Assembly (NCBI GenBank): GCA_035653615.1
Contig: DASRBN010000003.1
Span: 62,001 to 126,000 of the forward strand
Origin: Ktedonobacteraceae bacterium
GTDB taxonomy: Bacteria > Chloroflexota > Ktedonobacteria > Ktedonobacterales > Ktedonobacteraceae
Length of the DNA: 64,000 nt
Direction: 5' to 3'
The translations under genes and the position numbers were made by a program. The notes below the pieces were generated by a model. The model worked only from the letters and a program-made list of their open reading frames with translations. It ran no database searches and had not been told where the DNA came from. Of this stretch, positions 26,098-35,074 are shown piece after piece. Each line of letters opens with the position of its first letter. Positions within the stretch are counted from its first letter, which is position 1.

Positions 26098-26760
26098 TTA
26101 TGCCTTGACCACCGCTGCCTGCTCCTGCACTTTAAGGCCCTCAGGAGTCAAGACGCGCTGCAGCCAGCTCATAAATACCTCTATCAATATGGCCAGCACA
26201 GCCACGGAGACTGCGCCAACGATCAGTTCGGTATAGTTGAAAAGGTTAATCCCCTCAACGATGTAGTCTCCAAATCCACCCGCGCCGATGAAGGCCGCCA
26301 GCGTTGCCGTAGCGACAATCTGAACTGCCGAGGTGCGGATACCTGCCGCAACAACCGGCAGGACAATGGGGGCTTGAATGCGGGTGGCAATCTGCAATCT
26401 CGTCATTCCCATTCCCCTGGCCGCATCAATCATCGCCGGATCGACTCCACGAATGCCCGTATAAGTGTTGAGCAGGATAGGTGGAATCCCCAGTATGATC
26501 AACGCGATGACGGAAGGCTCAAAGCCAAGACCAAATGGCGCCACAAATGCTATCAAAACCGCGATGATAGGAATGGCGCGCATCAGCCCGCTCAAGTTGA
26601 CCGCAAGGAAGGAGAGGAAAGGATTGCGGGAAACAGCAGCTCCAAGCAACACGCCTATGATAATTGCCACCACAATCGAAAAGCCGCACAATTTGAGATA
26701 TTCGACGGTCTCTCCCACATAATTATTCTGTGGATTCGTGATGAAGTTGATGTAATCCAT
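26098..26760 (-). CDS. Osmoprotectant ABC permease (OpuCB/OpuCD-type)
   Basis: This 220-residue inner-membrane permease has about five helices and starts at ATG 26760. The coupling loop is at G-V-D-P-A-M-I-D-A-A-R-G-M-G-M-T (EAA-type motif). The family segments A-I-P-I-I-A-V-L and G-A-G-G-F-G-D-Y are present. It is paralogous to the neighbouring permease at 26779-27444. The two would form the heterodimeric pore. Confidence 0.92.
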   Translation of the reverse strand: MDYINFITNPQNNYVGETVEYLKLCGFSIVVAIIIGVLLGAAVSRNPFLSFLAVNLSGLMRAIPIIAVLIAFVAPFGLGFEPSVIALIILGIPPILLNTYTGIRGVDPAMIDAARGMGMTRLQIATRIQAPIVLPVVAAGIRTSAVQIVATATLAAFIGAGGFGDYIVEGINLFNYTELIVGAVSVAVLAILIEVFMSWLQRVLTPEGLKVQEQAAVVKA

Positions 26761-26778
26761 CTTGCCTGGCTCTCCTTT

Positions 26779-27444
26779 CTACGCGACGGACAACGCACTA
26801 CGCCCGCGATTGAGCGCTGTTTGCAACCCCAGTAAAAGCAGATCGGCGGCTATCGCGAAGATGGCGATTAAAATAGCCCCTCCGTAAACCGTATTGAGAT
26901 CGCCCGCCGCGCCTGTAGCAAGGCTCTGAAAAATCAAATCTCCCAAACTTCTCTGGCCTACCAGTGATGCCAGCGACGCTATACCTATGGTAGTCACCGT
27001 CGCGATGCGAACTCCTGCCACAATCACAGGCAGCGCCAGTGGCAGTGTCACGCGCAAAAGCACCTGCCACGATTTCATGCCCATCGCTCGCCCTACTTCA
27101 AGGAGCAGAGGATCGACACCGTTTACGCCGGCGGCGGTATTGCGAATTAACGCCAGCTGGTTATAGAGGACCAGGGGAATGATAGCAGTTGCAGGCGTCA
27201 ATTTCGTAATTGGGATGAGCAGCGCAAAAGCCGCCAGGCTGGGAATGGTATACAATATGCCCGATGCCGTTACCACCGGAAGATAGAGCCGGCGATAGCG
27301 CGCTACCACTATCCCAAGGGGAATAGCGATAATGAGCGAGATGAGCATGACGATTACAACCAGTTCCAGGTGCGCAAGAAACAGGTTCGGTATGCTCTCT
27401 GGATCGCTCAAATCGTAGTTCGCGGGCTGCAGGATAAAATTCAT
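26779..27444 (-). CDS. Osmoprotectant ABC permease (OpuCB/OpuCD-type)
   Basis: This 221-residue permease starts at ATG 27444, with GAGGG five bases upstream; the open frame continues to 27510 but without a start signal. The EAA loop G-V-D-P-L-L-L-E-V-G-R-A-M-G-M-K and the S-L-A-A-F-A-L-L-I-P and L-V-G-Q-R-S-L-G-D segments mark it as OpuC-type. It lies 18 bases upstream of the second permease gene and 87 bases downstream of the ATPase gene. Confidence 0.92.
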   Translation of the reverse strand: MNFILQPANYDLSDPESIPNLFLAHLELVVIVMLISLIIAIPLGIVVARYRRLYLPVVTASGILYTIPSLAAFALLIPITKLTPATAIIPLVLYNQLALIRNTAAGVNGVDPLLLEVGRAMGMKSWQVLLRVTLPLALPVIVAGVRIATVTTIGIASLASLVGQRSLGDLIFQSLATGAAGDLNTVYGGAILIAIFAIAADLLLLGLQTALNRGRSALSVA

Positions 27445-27531
27445 ATAATCCCTCGTATCTACCACGCATGCGGGACGCGATATATCGCGTCCGTACGCGG
27501 TTAGCCGCAAGGCGCGAATAAACGCGCTGTC

Positions 27532-28542
27532 CTATATCGTTGTCTCTTCCAGGGTGGTTTTGTTACTTTGCGTCCTTGTGATTTCCCGGTTGATGCTGGC
27601 GAGGGTAATGTATCCGAGAGGTACGTCTGAGTCTTTGTCTTGAACGGCAAGGGCGGGGGCATTGGTTTCGAGGAGTTTCAACATAGCTTGCAGTAGCGTG
27701 GCATCTGAAGAACTTGTCGGAACGTCACCCCAATGCGCCGAAGACACGGCCTCTGGTTCATTATCCAATGCATCTGTAACCGGTAGATACTCAAGCTGGC
27801 GCAGGATACTATCCGCTCCTACCAGTCTGCGTACAAACTCGTTGGCGGGATGCGCAAGCAACTCGACAGGTGTGCCAAGCTGCATCAATTGGCCCTCATT
27901 AAGAACAGCAATCATATTACCCAGTTTGAATGCCTCTTGAATATCATGCGAAACGAACAGAATGGTTTTACGCACATCGCGCTGGATGCGCAACAATTCA
28001 TCCTGCATGCGTTCGCGCGTTATGGCATCGAGCGCCCCAAACGGTTCATCCATGAGCAGGATCGCGGGATCGGTTGCCAACGCTCGCGCCAGGCCAACGC
28101 GTTGCTGCTGGCCGCCTGAAAGCTGGCGCGGAAAACGTTTGCGATATTCACCTGGTGGCAGTCCAACCAGTTCCAGCAACTCGTCGACGCGCCTGTTGAG
28201 GCGATCCTTCGTCCAGCCGCCCGCGATTTCGGCGGTCACGCGAATATTCTCGGCGATGTTCATGTGTGGAAATAGACCAACCTGCTGGATGACATATCCG
28301 ATGCGCCTCCGCAGCTCGATAGGATTTTCCTCCAGCACGTTTTTACCATCGATGATAATTTCACCCGCGGTGGGTTCAATCAGGCGGTTGACCATACGCA
28401 ACAGCGTCGTTTTGCCTGATCCCGAAGTGCCAACCAGCATGCACGTTTTGCCTTCCGGCACCTCAAAGCTTACCTTATCGACGGCAGGCTTACTGGTTCC
28501 CTTAAACTGCTTGGTGATCTCGTGGAACACGATCTTTGCCAT
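27532..28542 (-). CDS. opuCA: Osmoprotectant ABC ATPase (OpuCA-type)
   Basis: This protein has about 336 residues from ATG 28542 (AAGGAG upstream). All ATP-binding elements are visible: Walker A G-T-S-G-S-G-K-T-T, Q-loop, signature L-S-G-G-Q-Q-Q-R, Walker B I-L-L-M-D-E-P and the H-loop histidine in V-S-H-D-I-Q-E. The C-terminal 90 residues are in the place of the CBS pair of OpuCA but are short and hard to align, so osmosensing through CBS domains is doubtful. It is the first gene of the four-gene operon. Confidence 0.92.
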   Translation of the reverse strand: MAKIVFHEITKQFKGTSKPAVDKVSFEVPEGKTCMLVGTSGSGKTTLLRMVNRLIEPTAGEIIIDGKNVLEENPIELRRRIGYVIQQVGLFPHMNIAENIRVTAEIAGGWTKDRLNRRVDELLELVGLPPGEYRKRFPRQLSGGQQQRVGLARALATDPAILLMDEPFGALDAITRERMQDELLRIQRDVRKTILFVSHDIQEAFKLGNMIAVLNEGQLMQLGTPVELLAHPANEFVRRLVGADSILRQLEYLPVTDALDNEPEAVSSAHWGDVPTSSSDATLLQAMLKLLETNAPALAVQDKDSDVPLGYITLASINREITRTQSNKTTLEETTI

Positions 28543-28673
28543 GCCGTTGAACTCCTTGATACTCAACCATTAAAAATAACGTTCTGCTCACAAAACACAT
28601 AAAGAGATTATATGAGATATGGTTCGTTATTGCCAGGGTAAACAAAACTTTGGGAATCACACTGAGGCTTCCT

Positions 28674-28739
28674 GTAGGGATAGCGCCTGGTGCCTGTCCC
28701 GGTCGGAGTACAAGGGCAGGCACCAGGCGCTATCCCTAC
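28674..28739. repeat. Family A palindromic repeat with 23-bp perfect arms
   Basis: GTAGGGATAGCGCCTGGTGC at 28674-28696 (23 nt with its last bases CTG) is matched exactly by 28717-28739. It lies upstream of the opuCA-like gene in the intergenic region, so it may fold in the leader or form a cruciform. Confidence 0.85.
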
Positions 28740-28933
28740 TTTTCCGTTCTCATGTATACGTACTACGTTGCGTTCCAGTTCAATTTCCCAAAAAACAGCA
28801 ACCAACCATCTTGAGATTAGAACAAATTGTCCTGTCGTATAATTCCCTGTGGCAGGCTGGAAATCGGAGATATGAAGTGGTGATGCACCTGGGGCGCGAT
28901 CATGCATCATGACGAAGGTCTGTGGTAATCCAT

Positions 28934-28978
28934 GCGGGCCGATCAATCGGCGATGTGTACGGTGAACCGGCCCCTACG
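28934..28978. repeat. Family D palindromic repeat at the 3' end of the hybrid kinase gene
   Basis: GGGCCGATCAATCGGC at one end and CCGGCCCCTACG at the other, four bases from the kinase stop codon. It is related to the units at 8451-8496 and 30234-30290. Confidence 0.65.
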
Positions 28979-28981
28979 GGT

Positions 28982-31900
28982 CTAGTTGCTGGCATCAAGG
29001 GATGTGAGAGGAAGTCGCACGATAAATGTGGATCCGGCGCCCTCCTGGCTTGTAGCTTCAATGGTGCCGCCGTGGTGTTCGATGATTTGACGCGCGCTCG
29101 CCAGACCGAGGCCGGTGCCCTCTATTCTTCCGACCACATTGCTGCCACGGTGGAAACGGTCGAAGATAAAAGGCAAGTCCTTTGCCGGAATGCCTATTCC
29201 CTGATCGCGAACCTTCAACACTGCCCAGGAAGTAGCTTCGTCATCCTCTCGCATCATTTCGATAACAACCTCACTCCCGTCAGGGCTGTATTTGATCGCA
29301 TTCGAGATAAGGTTGCTAATAACTCGTTCCAGGCGTGTTGTATCCCAGTAACCCACCAGTTGTGGTACTTCAGCATGAATACGAAAATCGTGCTGTCCCC
29401 TGGTTTGTGCATATGTTGCAACCATCTGATGCGTAAGAGCGACCAGGTCGGTTTCTTTCTTATCGAGTTCAAGGGGTTTCCCTATATGCAAGGCTGTGAG
29501 GTCAAGTAGCTCGTTTATCAGTGCCGTCATCCTGGACGCCGTCGCGTCGATTCGACTCAAACCGCTCAAGAGTTGCTGCGATTCCTTCTCTACATTCGCG
29601 GGTCCTAAACGCTGGGCAACGCGTCGCAGCAATTGCGCGTATCCCTTGATCGTTGCCACGGGATTTTTCAGATCATGAGAGACAATGGAAAACAGTTCTT
29701 CCCGCGCGAGAATAGCATCCTGGCGCAGGCGGGCCATCTCAAGATGCGTGCCGACGCGTGCTAACAACTCGCGGGCAGAAAAGGGCTTCACCAGATAGTC
29801 ATCGGCTCCGGCTTCCAATCCCTCTACCGTCGATTCCTCACCTGCACGAGCGGAAAGCAGGATGATAGGAATGGAGCGGGTGCGTGGGTTGCTGCGTAAC
29901 GCCTGCATCAGTTGGAAACCATCCAATCCCGGCATCATCACGTCACTCAGAACAAGGTCGGGTAGATGTTGCTGGATAGCCTTCAGCGCAGCCGCGCCAT
30001 TCGCCACCGCCTCCACCGTCCAGCGGGAACTTAATATATGCTGTAAATAGTCGCGCATATCGGCATTATCATCCACGAGCAAAACGCGCATTTCCCGCTG
30101 TCGCTCTGATTCTCTCCGGCTCACCTCTCTCTGCCTCGCATCCTCGGCCTCCCGCGTCGCATCCTCGTCCCGTCCCACTGCATCCTCGACCCCCCGCGTC
30201 GCATCCTCGGCCCGTCCCACCGAATCATCGTCCCGTAGGGGCCGATTGATCGTGCCCACCGCCGATTTATCGGCCCCGCTAGCCCCCGGTAACCACCTCA
30301 AAGCCTCTTCAATATAGGGGGCCGCGCCAACCGCCGTAGATTGTAATGTACGCTCGGTTTCAATACGTTCAGCAGGCAGGTGGGCCTTCCCCTTTGGAAT
30401 GGACACGACAAAGCTGGTTCCTTTGCCCACAGTGCTATGTACCTGCACCGTCCCACCGTGCAACTGAACAAGCTCTTGCACAAGTGCCAGGCCGATCCCG
30501 GATCCCTCATGCGTGCGGGCGCGTATATCGCGTGCCCGGTAAAAGCGCTCGAAAATATGAGGAAGTGCTTCAGGTGCAACACCTACACCGGTATCGCTTA
30601 CTTCAAGCTCCACATGCTCATCGACTGAACGCAGTTCGACCCGAATCCCGCCATCCAACGTGAACTTCAACGCATTTGAGAGCAGATTGAGGACGATCTT
30701 TTCCCACATCTCGCGATCAACGTAAACCGGCTCAGGCAGAGCCGGACAAAATACTTCATAGTACAACCCCGCCTTCTCTATAGCAGAACGAAACGAACTG
30801 GCCAGTTCACGCGTATAGGCAGCGAGGTCAACAGGTTCATATGTAGCCTGGATGCGCCCGGCCTCAATGCGAGAGAAATCAAGCAGCGTATTTACCAGCT
30901 TCAGCAGGCGTAAAGCATTACGCCATACAATCTCAAGGCGTTCCTTTTGCTCTGGTGGAAGTGCATGAGTGTTATCCGCAAGCGCGTCTTCAACCGGTCC
31001 AAGTAGCAAGGTAAGTGGTGTGCGAAATTCGTGGCTGACGTTGCTGAAAAAAGCAGTCTTGGCCGCGTCTAACTCGGCCAGCGCCTCGGCCCGTTCGCGT
31101 GCCTCCTGGTACGCGCGCGCGCTGGCTATAGCCGTCGCAATCTGCCCGGCGACCAGCTCAAAAAAACCGCGGTACTCCTCGTCAAGCATTCGCATAGGAC
31201 TGATGCCCGTGATGAGTAATCCATAAGGGGTATTCTGCCCCGGTCGCGTCACAGACAGCACCATTGCTGAAGAGGGCCGCATCTCAGGCAGCATAGAGTT
31301 ATGTGCCAGCAATTTCAGTTCGCCACAAAATTTATCCAGCCGGTCTATCAATTCGGCTTTGCCTGTCTGGACTACCTGCTTAAAAATAGTATGCCATTGC
31401 TCAGCATGCTTATCCAGGCCAGTGAGATAGATGGTGGAAGGCACGATGGATGTATCGTCTTCCAGACCCGCGGTACACACCAGCCGGGCCTGCTTTCCAT
31501 CCGTGTCAAGCAAATACAGCAGCGCGAAAGGAATATCGGCCGGGTTGTTGGAGATGGTTCTGGCAGCAATCGAACAGACCTCTTCATCTGCCTTTGCCCC
31601 CGCCGTACTTGCCGCAAGCTCGCGCAGTGTGCGCAGGCGCCTTTCTCCCAGCACCTGCTGTGTCGTCTCGGTCACCGCCGTAAAAACGCCACCAATACCA
31701 CCCGTTTCGTCTCGAATCGGGCTATAAGAGAAAGTGAAATAACATTCTTCAACGTAACCGTTGCGGTCAAGGGGCAGTAACTGATTCTCCGACCATGTGG
31801 CCTGTCCCCTCGTCAAAACGCCCCCCAGCATTGGTCCAATAATATCCCATATCTCCGGCCAGCATTCACGACCCTTCTGCCCCATGGCTTGTGGATGTTT

Positions 31901-32272
31901 AGTAGCTCCCAGCATTGGCCTGTAGGCATCGTTGTAGAGCATCACAAGTTCTGGCCCCCACCAGATTAGCATTGGAAAATACGATGCCAGGCAGATACTT
32001 ACCGCGGTGCGCAAACTCTGTGGCCAGCTTTCGACGGGGCCGAGTATGGTGGTAGACCAGTCTATCGAGCGCATCAGTGCCCCCATCTCTCCGCCGCCCG
32101 CCAGTATCTCTGCCTTCAAACGGGATGGGGCATTGCCATGCGATATGCGTGTTAATTGGACCTCCTGGTATTCAAATAAATCACCCGTTCTGGGCGTCAT
32201 CTCGCCAGTTTCCATGCTATCTTCAATCTTGTCGTCATGTGCTGTTTTGACCTGATCAAAGATGTTGTCCAT
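28982..32272 (-). CDS. Hybrid sensor kinase PAS-GAF-HisKA-HATPase-REC-HisKA-HATPase
   Basis: This 1096-residue cytosolic protein starts at ATG 32272 behind AAGGGGC. Order: PAS-like domain (about 75-210), GAF-like domain (about 215-390), first HisKA with H-E-F-R-T-P, first HATPase (N-L-L-S-N-A-L-K-F; G-S-G-I-G-L-A), receiver (V-D-D-N; phospho-acceptor in L-S-D-V-M-M-P; L-V-K-P-F), second HisKA with S-H-D-L-K-N-P, and second HATPase (N-L-I-S-N-A-I-K-Y; G-T-G-L-G-L-A). Both kinase modules have their phospho-histidine and ATP motifs, so an internal phosphorelay is possible. The linker before the receiver (about 655-710) is low-complexity, rich in E, D and R, and its start is encoded by a dispersed palindrome. 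No membrane helix and no adjacent response regulator with an output domain is seen. Confidence 0.9.
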   Translation of the reverse strand: MDNIFDQVKTAHDDKIEDSMETGEMTPRTGDLFEYQEVQLTRISHGNAPSRLKAEILAGGGEMGALMRSIDWSTTILGPVESWPQSLRTAVSICLASYFPMLIWWGPELVMLYNDAYRPMLGATKHPQAMGQKGRECWPEIWDIIGPMLGGVLTRGQATWSENQLLPLDRNGYVEECYFTFSYSPIRDETGGIGGVFTAVTETTQQVLGERRLRTLRELAASTAGAKADEEVCSIAARTISNNPADIPFALLYLLDTDGKQARLVCTAGLEDDTSIVPSTIYLTGLDKHAEQWHTIFKQVVQTGKAELIDRLDKFCGELKLLAHNSMLPEMRPSSAMVLSVTRPGQNTPYGLLITGISPMRMLDEEYRGFFELVAGQIATAIASARAYQEARERAEALAELDAAKTAFFSNVSHEFRTPLTLLLGPVEDALADNTHALPPEQKERLEIVWRNALRLLKLVNTLLDFSRIEAGRIQATYEPVDLAAYTRELASSFRSAIEKAGLYYEVFCPALPEPVYVDREMWEKIVLNLLSNALKFTLDGGIRVELRSVDEHVELEVSDTGVGVAPEALPHIFERFYRARDIRARTHEGSGIGLALVQELVQLHGGTVQVHSTVGKGTSFVVSIPKGKAHLPAERIETERTLQSTAVGAAPYIEEALRWLPGASGADKSAVGTINRPLRDDDSVGRAEDATRGVEDAVGRDEDATREAEDARQREVSRRESERQREMRVLLVDDNADMRDYLQHILSSRWTVEAVANGAAALKAIQQHLPDLVLSDVMMPGLDGFQLMQALRSNPRTRSIPIILLSARAGEESTVEGLEAGADDYLVKPFSARELLARVGTHLEMARLRQDAILAREELFSIVSHDLKNPVATIKGYAQLLRRVAQRLGPANVEKESQQLLSGLSRIDATASRMTALINELLDLTALHIGKPLELDKKETDLVALTHQMVATYAQTRGQHDFRIHAEVPQLVGYWDTTRLERVISNLISNAIKYSPDGSEVVIEMMREDDEATSWAVLKVRDQGIGIPAKDLPFIFDRFHRGSNVVGRIEGTGLGLASARQIIEHHGGTIEATSQEGAGSTFIVRLPLTSLDASN
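30234..30290. repeat. Family D palindromic repeat inside the hybrid kinase coding region
   Basis: GTAGGGGCCGATTGATCG and CCGATTTATCGGCCCC lie in frame and are translated as G-A-D-K-S-A-V-G-T-I-N-R-P-L-R in the linker between the first HATPase and the receiver domain. Non-coding copies are at 8451 and 28934. Confidence 0.75.
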
Positions 32273-32530
32273 AACTGGCCCCTTCTAAAATAAATAATTC
32301 CTGATGGCTCTCTCCATATCACCAGTATGTCACTATGACGGTCATATATTAAACAACGGGTAGAGTTTAGTCAAGCACGTCTATTTCCCGCTTCATTTCC
32401 ACGAAGGGGAATTGTACCAACGTTTATCTTTGTAGATCAAAATGATGCAGATCGCAAGAGGCCGTTTAAACGTCTTGCATCGCCATCCATTCCTATCGTC
32501 TCGTATATTTTAGATGTGGAGAAGAGCTAC

Positions 32531-34948
32531 ATGCAGCGCACTCTTGTACGCAAGCTCGGAATCACCTGCGTAGTCGTTATCTTTGTAGGAATCAGTATTC
32601 TCAGTATTGCGTTAATTGCACGTGCCCAGAATGATGCACCTTTCGTTCTCAAAAGCCAGGTCCCTCCGCTCGTGAGCCGCGCTCACCTCGCCGGACCCGC
32701 CAGTTCGCAGCAGCAACTCAACTTATCTGTCGGCCTGCAACTGCGCAATCAGCAGGAATTGGACAACCTGCTCGCGGCTATCTATGATCCCCATTCCTCC
32801 CTGTATCATCACTTTCTCACACCCCAGGCATTTGCCGCCGAATTTGGCCCAACGCCTGACCAGGTGCAGCAGGTCAAAGACTATCTCCAGCAGCAGGGGT
32901 TAGTCATTACTCATGTTTCTCCCAATGGGCTTCTGATTGATGCTACTGCCACCGTTGCCGAGGCCGAAGCTGCCTTCTCAGTAACGATCAACAACTATAC
33001 GTTGGGATCGAATACTTTTTTCGCGAACGCTAATCCGCCTGTCATCCCGTCTTCGCTCTCATCGCTTATTGCCTCTATCGGTGGGCTCGATAACAGCGTC
33101 AAAATGCACCCACTCTATCAGGTTATCAGCCGTGGCAAACCATCAACCGGCTTGAATACTCGTGTTCCGCATACGCAGACCTCTCCAAAGGCCGCGCAAA
33201 GTGGTTACGGCCCATCAGACCTCAACGGCGCTTACGACGGCACCGCCCTCGAACAGGCAGGTGGCCAGGGCAACGGCCAGTCCGTCGCCGTCTTCGAACT
33301 GGATGGCTATCAGAGCAGCGATGTCACCACCTATTTCCAGAACTATAACCTTGGTAATCCCAGCATCACCAATGTCACGGTCGATGGCTTCGACGGCTCA
33401 GCAGGCGCGGGCGCCATCGAGGTCGAGCTGGATATCGAGGTCGTCGCCGCTATGGCGCCCAAAGCCTCTCAGATCGTCTATGAAGGGCCAAATACGACCC
33501 AGGGCGTCAACGACACCTATAATCAAATTGTGACCGACAATAAAGCCCAGGTTATGACCGTTAGCTGGGGCGAATGTGAAGCGCAGAGCGGCAATGCCGA
33601 ACTGCAAACGCTCGACAACATCTTCAAGCAGGGCGCCGCGCAGGGCATCTCCATGTATGCCGCAGCAGGCGACTCCGGGGCTTATGACTGCAATGACACC
33701 AATCTCGCCGTAGATTCGCCCGCCGACGACCCCTACATCACCGGCGTCGGCGGTACGAACCTGCAAATCAGCAATGGCGCGTATGGCAGCGAATCGGTCT
33801 GGAGCAATCCCACCGACACGCAGCGCAGCCCCGAAGGTTCCGGCGGTGGTGGTGGCCTCAGTAGCTTCTTCCCAGAACCCAGCTGGCAAACCGGCCCCGG
33901 CGTCAAAAACCAGTATAGCAACGGCAACCGCGAAGTGCCCGATGTCTCCGCCGATGCCGATCCCCAGACCGGCTATGCCGTCTATTGTACCGTCTCTGCC
34001 GCCGGTTGCTCCTCAAGTGGCGGCTGGATTGTCGTTGGTGGCACCAGTGCCGCCGCCCCGCTCTGGGCCGGCAGCACTGCCAGCATCAACGATTACCTGC
34101 AACAGCATTCGAAATCGCGTATCGGCTATGCCAATCCCGTCCTCTATGGCCTGGAGAACGCGCAGCAGCCCAAAACGCCCTTCCACGACGTGACCAGCGG
34201 CAACAACCTCTATTATCCGGCCACGACCAATTATGACGAAGCCAGTGGTTGGGGTTCGCCCGATATCTATAACATCGCCCAGGACATTGCCGGTGGAGTA
34301 AATCCGCCACCTCCGTCACCAACGCCAGGCCCGACTGCGACTCCATCGCCCAGCCCGACGGCCACACAAACGTCCACCCCGTCGCCGAGTCCAACGGAAA
34401 CTTCAACGCCGCCACCCAGTCCGACGGTTACCAATACGCCTGAGCCTACATCCACACCGCCGGGACCTTCCAACTCGCTGATTCAGGATGGCGGCTTTGA
34501 AGATGGTCCCGGCATCTGGCAGGAATCCTCGGCGGGCGGCTATGAACTCATCGACACTACCAACCCACATAGCGGACAGTACAGCGCCTACCTGTGTGGC
34601 TACAGCAGCTGCGATGATGTCATCAGCCAGGATTTCACCGTTCCCACCAATGCCTCCAGCATCAGTTTGAGTTACTGGTGGTTTGGTGATACCAGTAGCA
34701 CCTCATCCAGTTGCAAAGATACTTTAACTGTTTCATTGCTCGATAGCAATGGCAGTGTCATCGGCAAGGTTGAGCAATCCTGCAACACCGACGCCAACCA
34801 GAGCTGGCAGCAGGTGCAGGCCGATCTCACCTCCCTGCTCTCAAGTTATGCCGGGCAGACAGTAACGCTCGTCTTTGAAGGCCAGACATCAACTTCACAC
34901 GCGACGACGGCCTTCTTCGTCGATGATGTAGCAGTCACGGCCTCGTAG
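32531..34948 (+). CDS. Secreted S53 (sedolisin/kumamolisin-like) serine-carboxyl peptidase
   Basis: The protein has about 805 residues from ATG 32531 (GGAG upstream); a GTG at 32516 is less likely. Signal peptide residues 1-33, ending A-R-A-Q. A pro-kumamolisin activation domain spans about 45-190. In the catalytic domain the Glu and Asp are in A-I-E-V-E-L-D-I-E-V and the serine in G-G-T-S-A-A-A-P. The calcium-site region at F-H-D-V-T-S-G and G-W-G-S-P-D is present. Then comes a P/S/T-rich linker of about 55 residues and a C-terminal beta-sandwich that may bind carbohydrate or surface. These enzymes digest proteins at acidic pH outside the cell. A hairpin follows the gene. Confidence 0.92.
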   Translation: MQRTLVRKLGITCVVVIFVGISILSIALIARAQNDAPFVLKSQVPPLVSRAHLAGPASSQQQLNLSVGLQLRNQQELDNLLAAIYDPHSSLYHHFLTPQAFAAEFGPTPDQVQQVKDYLQQQGLVITHVSPNGLLIDATATVAEAEAAFSVTINNYTLGSNTFFANANPPVIPSSLSSLIASIGGLDNSVKMHPLYQVISRGKPSTGLNTRVPHTQTSPKAAQSGYGPSDLNGAYDGTALEQAGGQGNGQSVAVFELDGYQSSDVTTYFQNYNLGNPSITNVTVDGFDGSAGAGAIEVELDIEVVAAMAPKASQIVYEGPNTTQGVNDTYNQIVTDNKAQVMTVSWGECEAQSGNAELQTLDNIFKQGAAQGISMYAAAGDSGAYDCNDTNLAVDSPADDPYITGVGGTNLQISNGAYGSESVWSNPTDTQRSPEGSGGGGGLSSFFPEPSWQTGPGVKNQYSNGNREVPDVSADADPQTGYAVYCTVSAAGCSSSGGWIVVGGTSAAAPLWAGSTASINDYLQQHSKSRIGYANPVLYGLENAQQPKTPFHDVTSGNNLYYPATTNYDEASGWGSPDIYNIAQDIAGGVNPPPPSPTPGPTATPSPSPTATQTSTPSPSPTETSTPPPSPTVTNTPEPTSTPPGPSNSLIQDGGFEDGPGIWQESSAGGYELIDTTNPHSGQYSAYLCGYSSCDDVISQDFTVPTNASSISLSYWWFGDTSSTSSSCKDTLTVSLLDSNGSVIGKVEQSCNTDANQSWQQVQADLTSLLSSYAGQTVTLVFEGQTSTSHATTAFFVDDVAVTAS

Positions 34949-35008
34949 GAGATAAACAGTACACCGCCGGCATCGTTCCGGTAGTTGTCCTGTACCTTGA
35001 TTTCGCGC

Positions 35009-35054
35009 AAGCTGGCCGCTAGAATGTCTAACAAGGCATTCTGGCGGCCAGCTT
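35009..35054 (+). terminator. 18-bp hairpin after the S53 peptidase gene
   Basis: AAGCTGGCCGCTAGAATG at 35009-35026 pairs with CATTCTGGCGGCCAGCTT at 35037-35054 with one G-U. It sits between the peptidase and the aldehyde dehydrogenase and ends just before the AAGGAG of the latter, so it could separate the two transcription units or gate initiation. Confidence 0.7.
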
Positions 35055-35074
35055 TTGTGAAGGAGTATTTTTTG

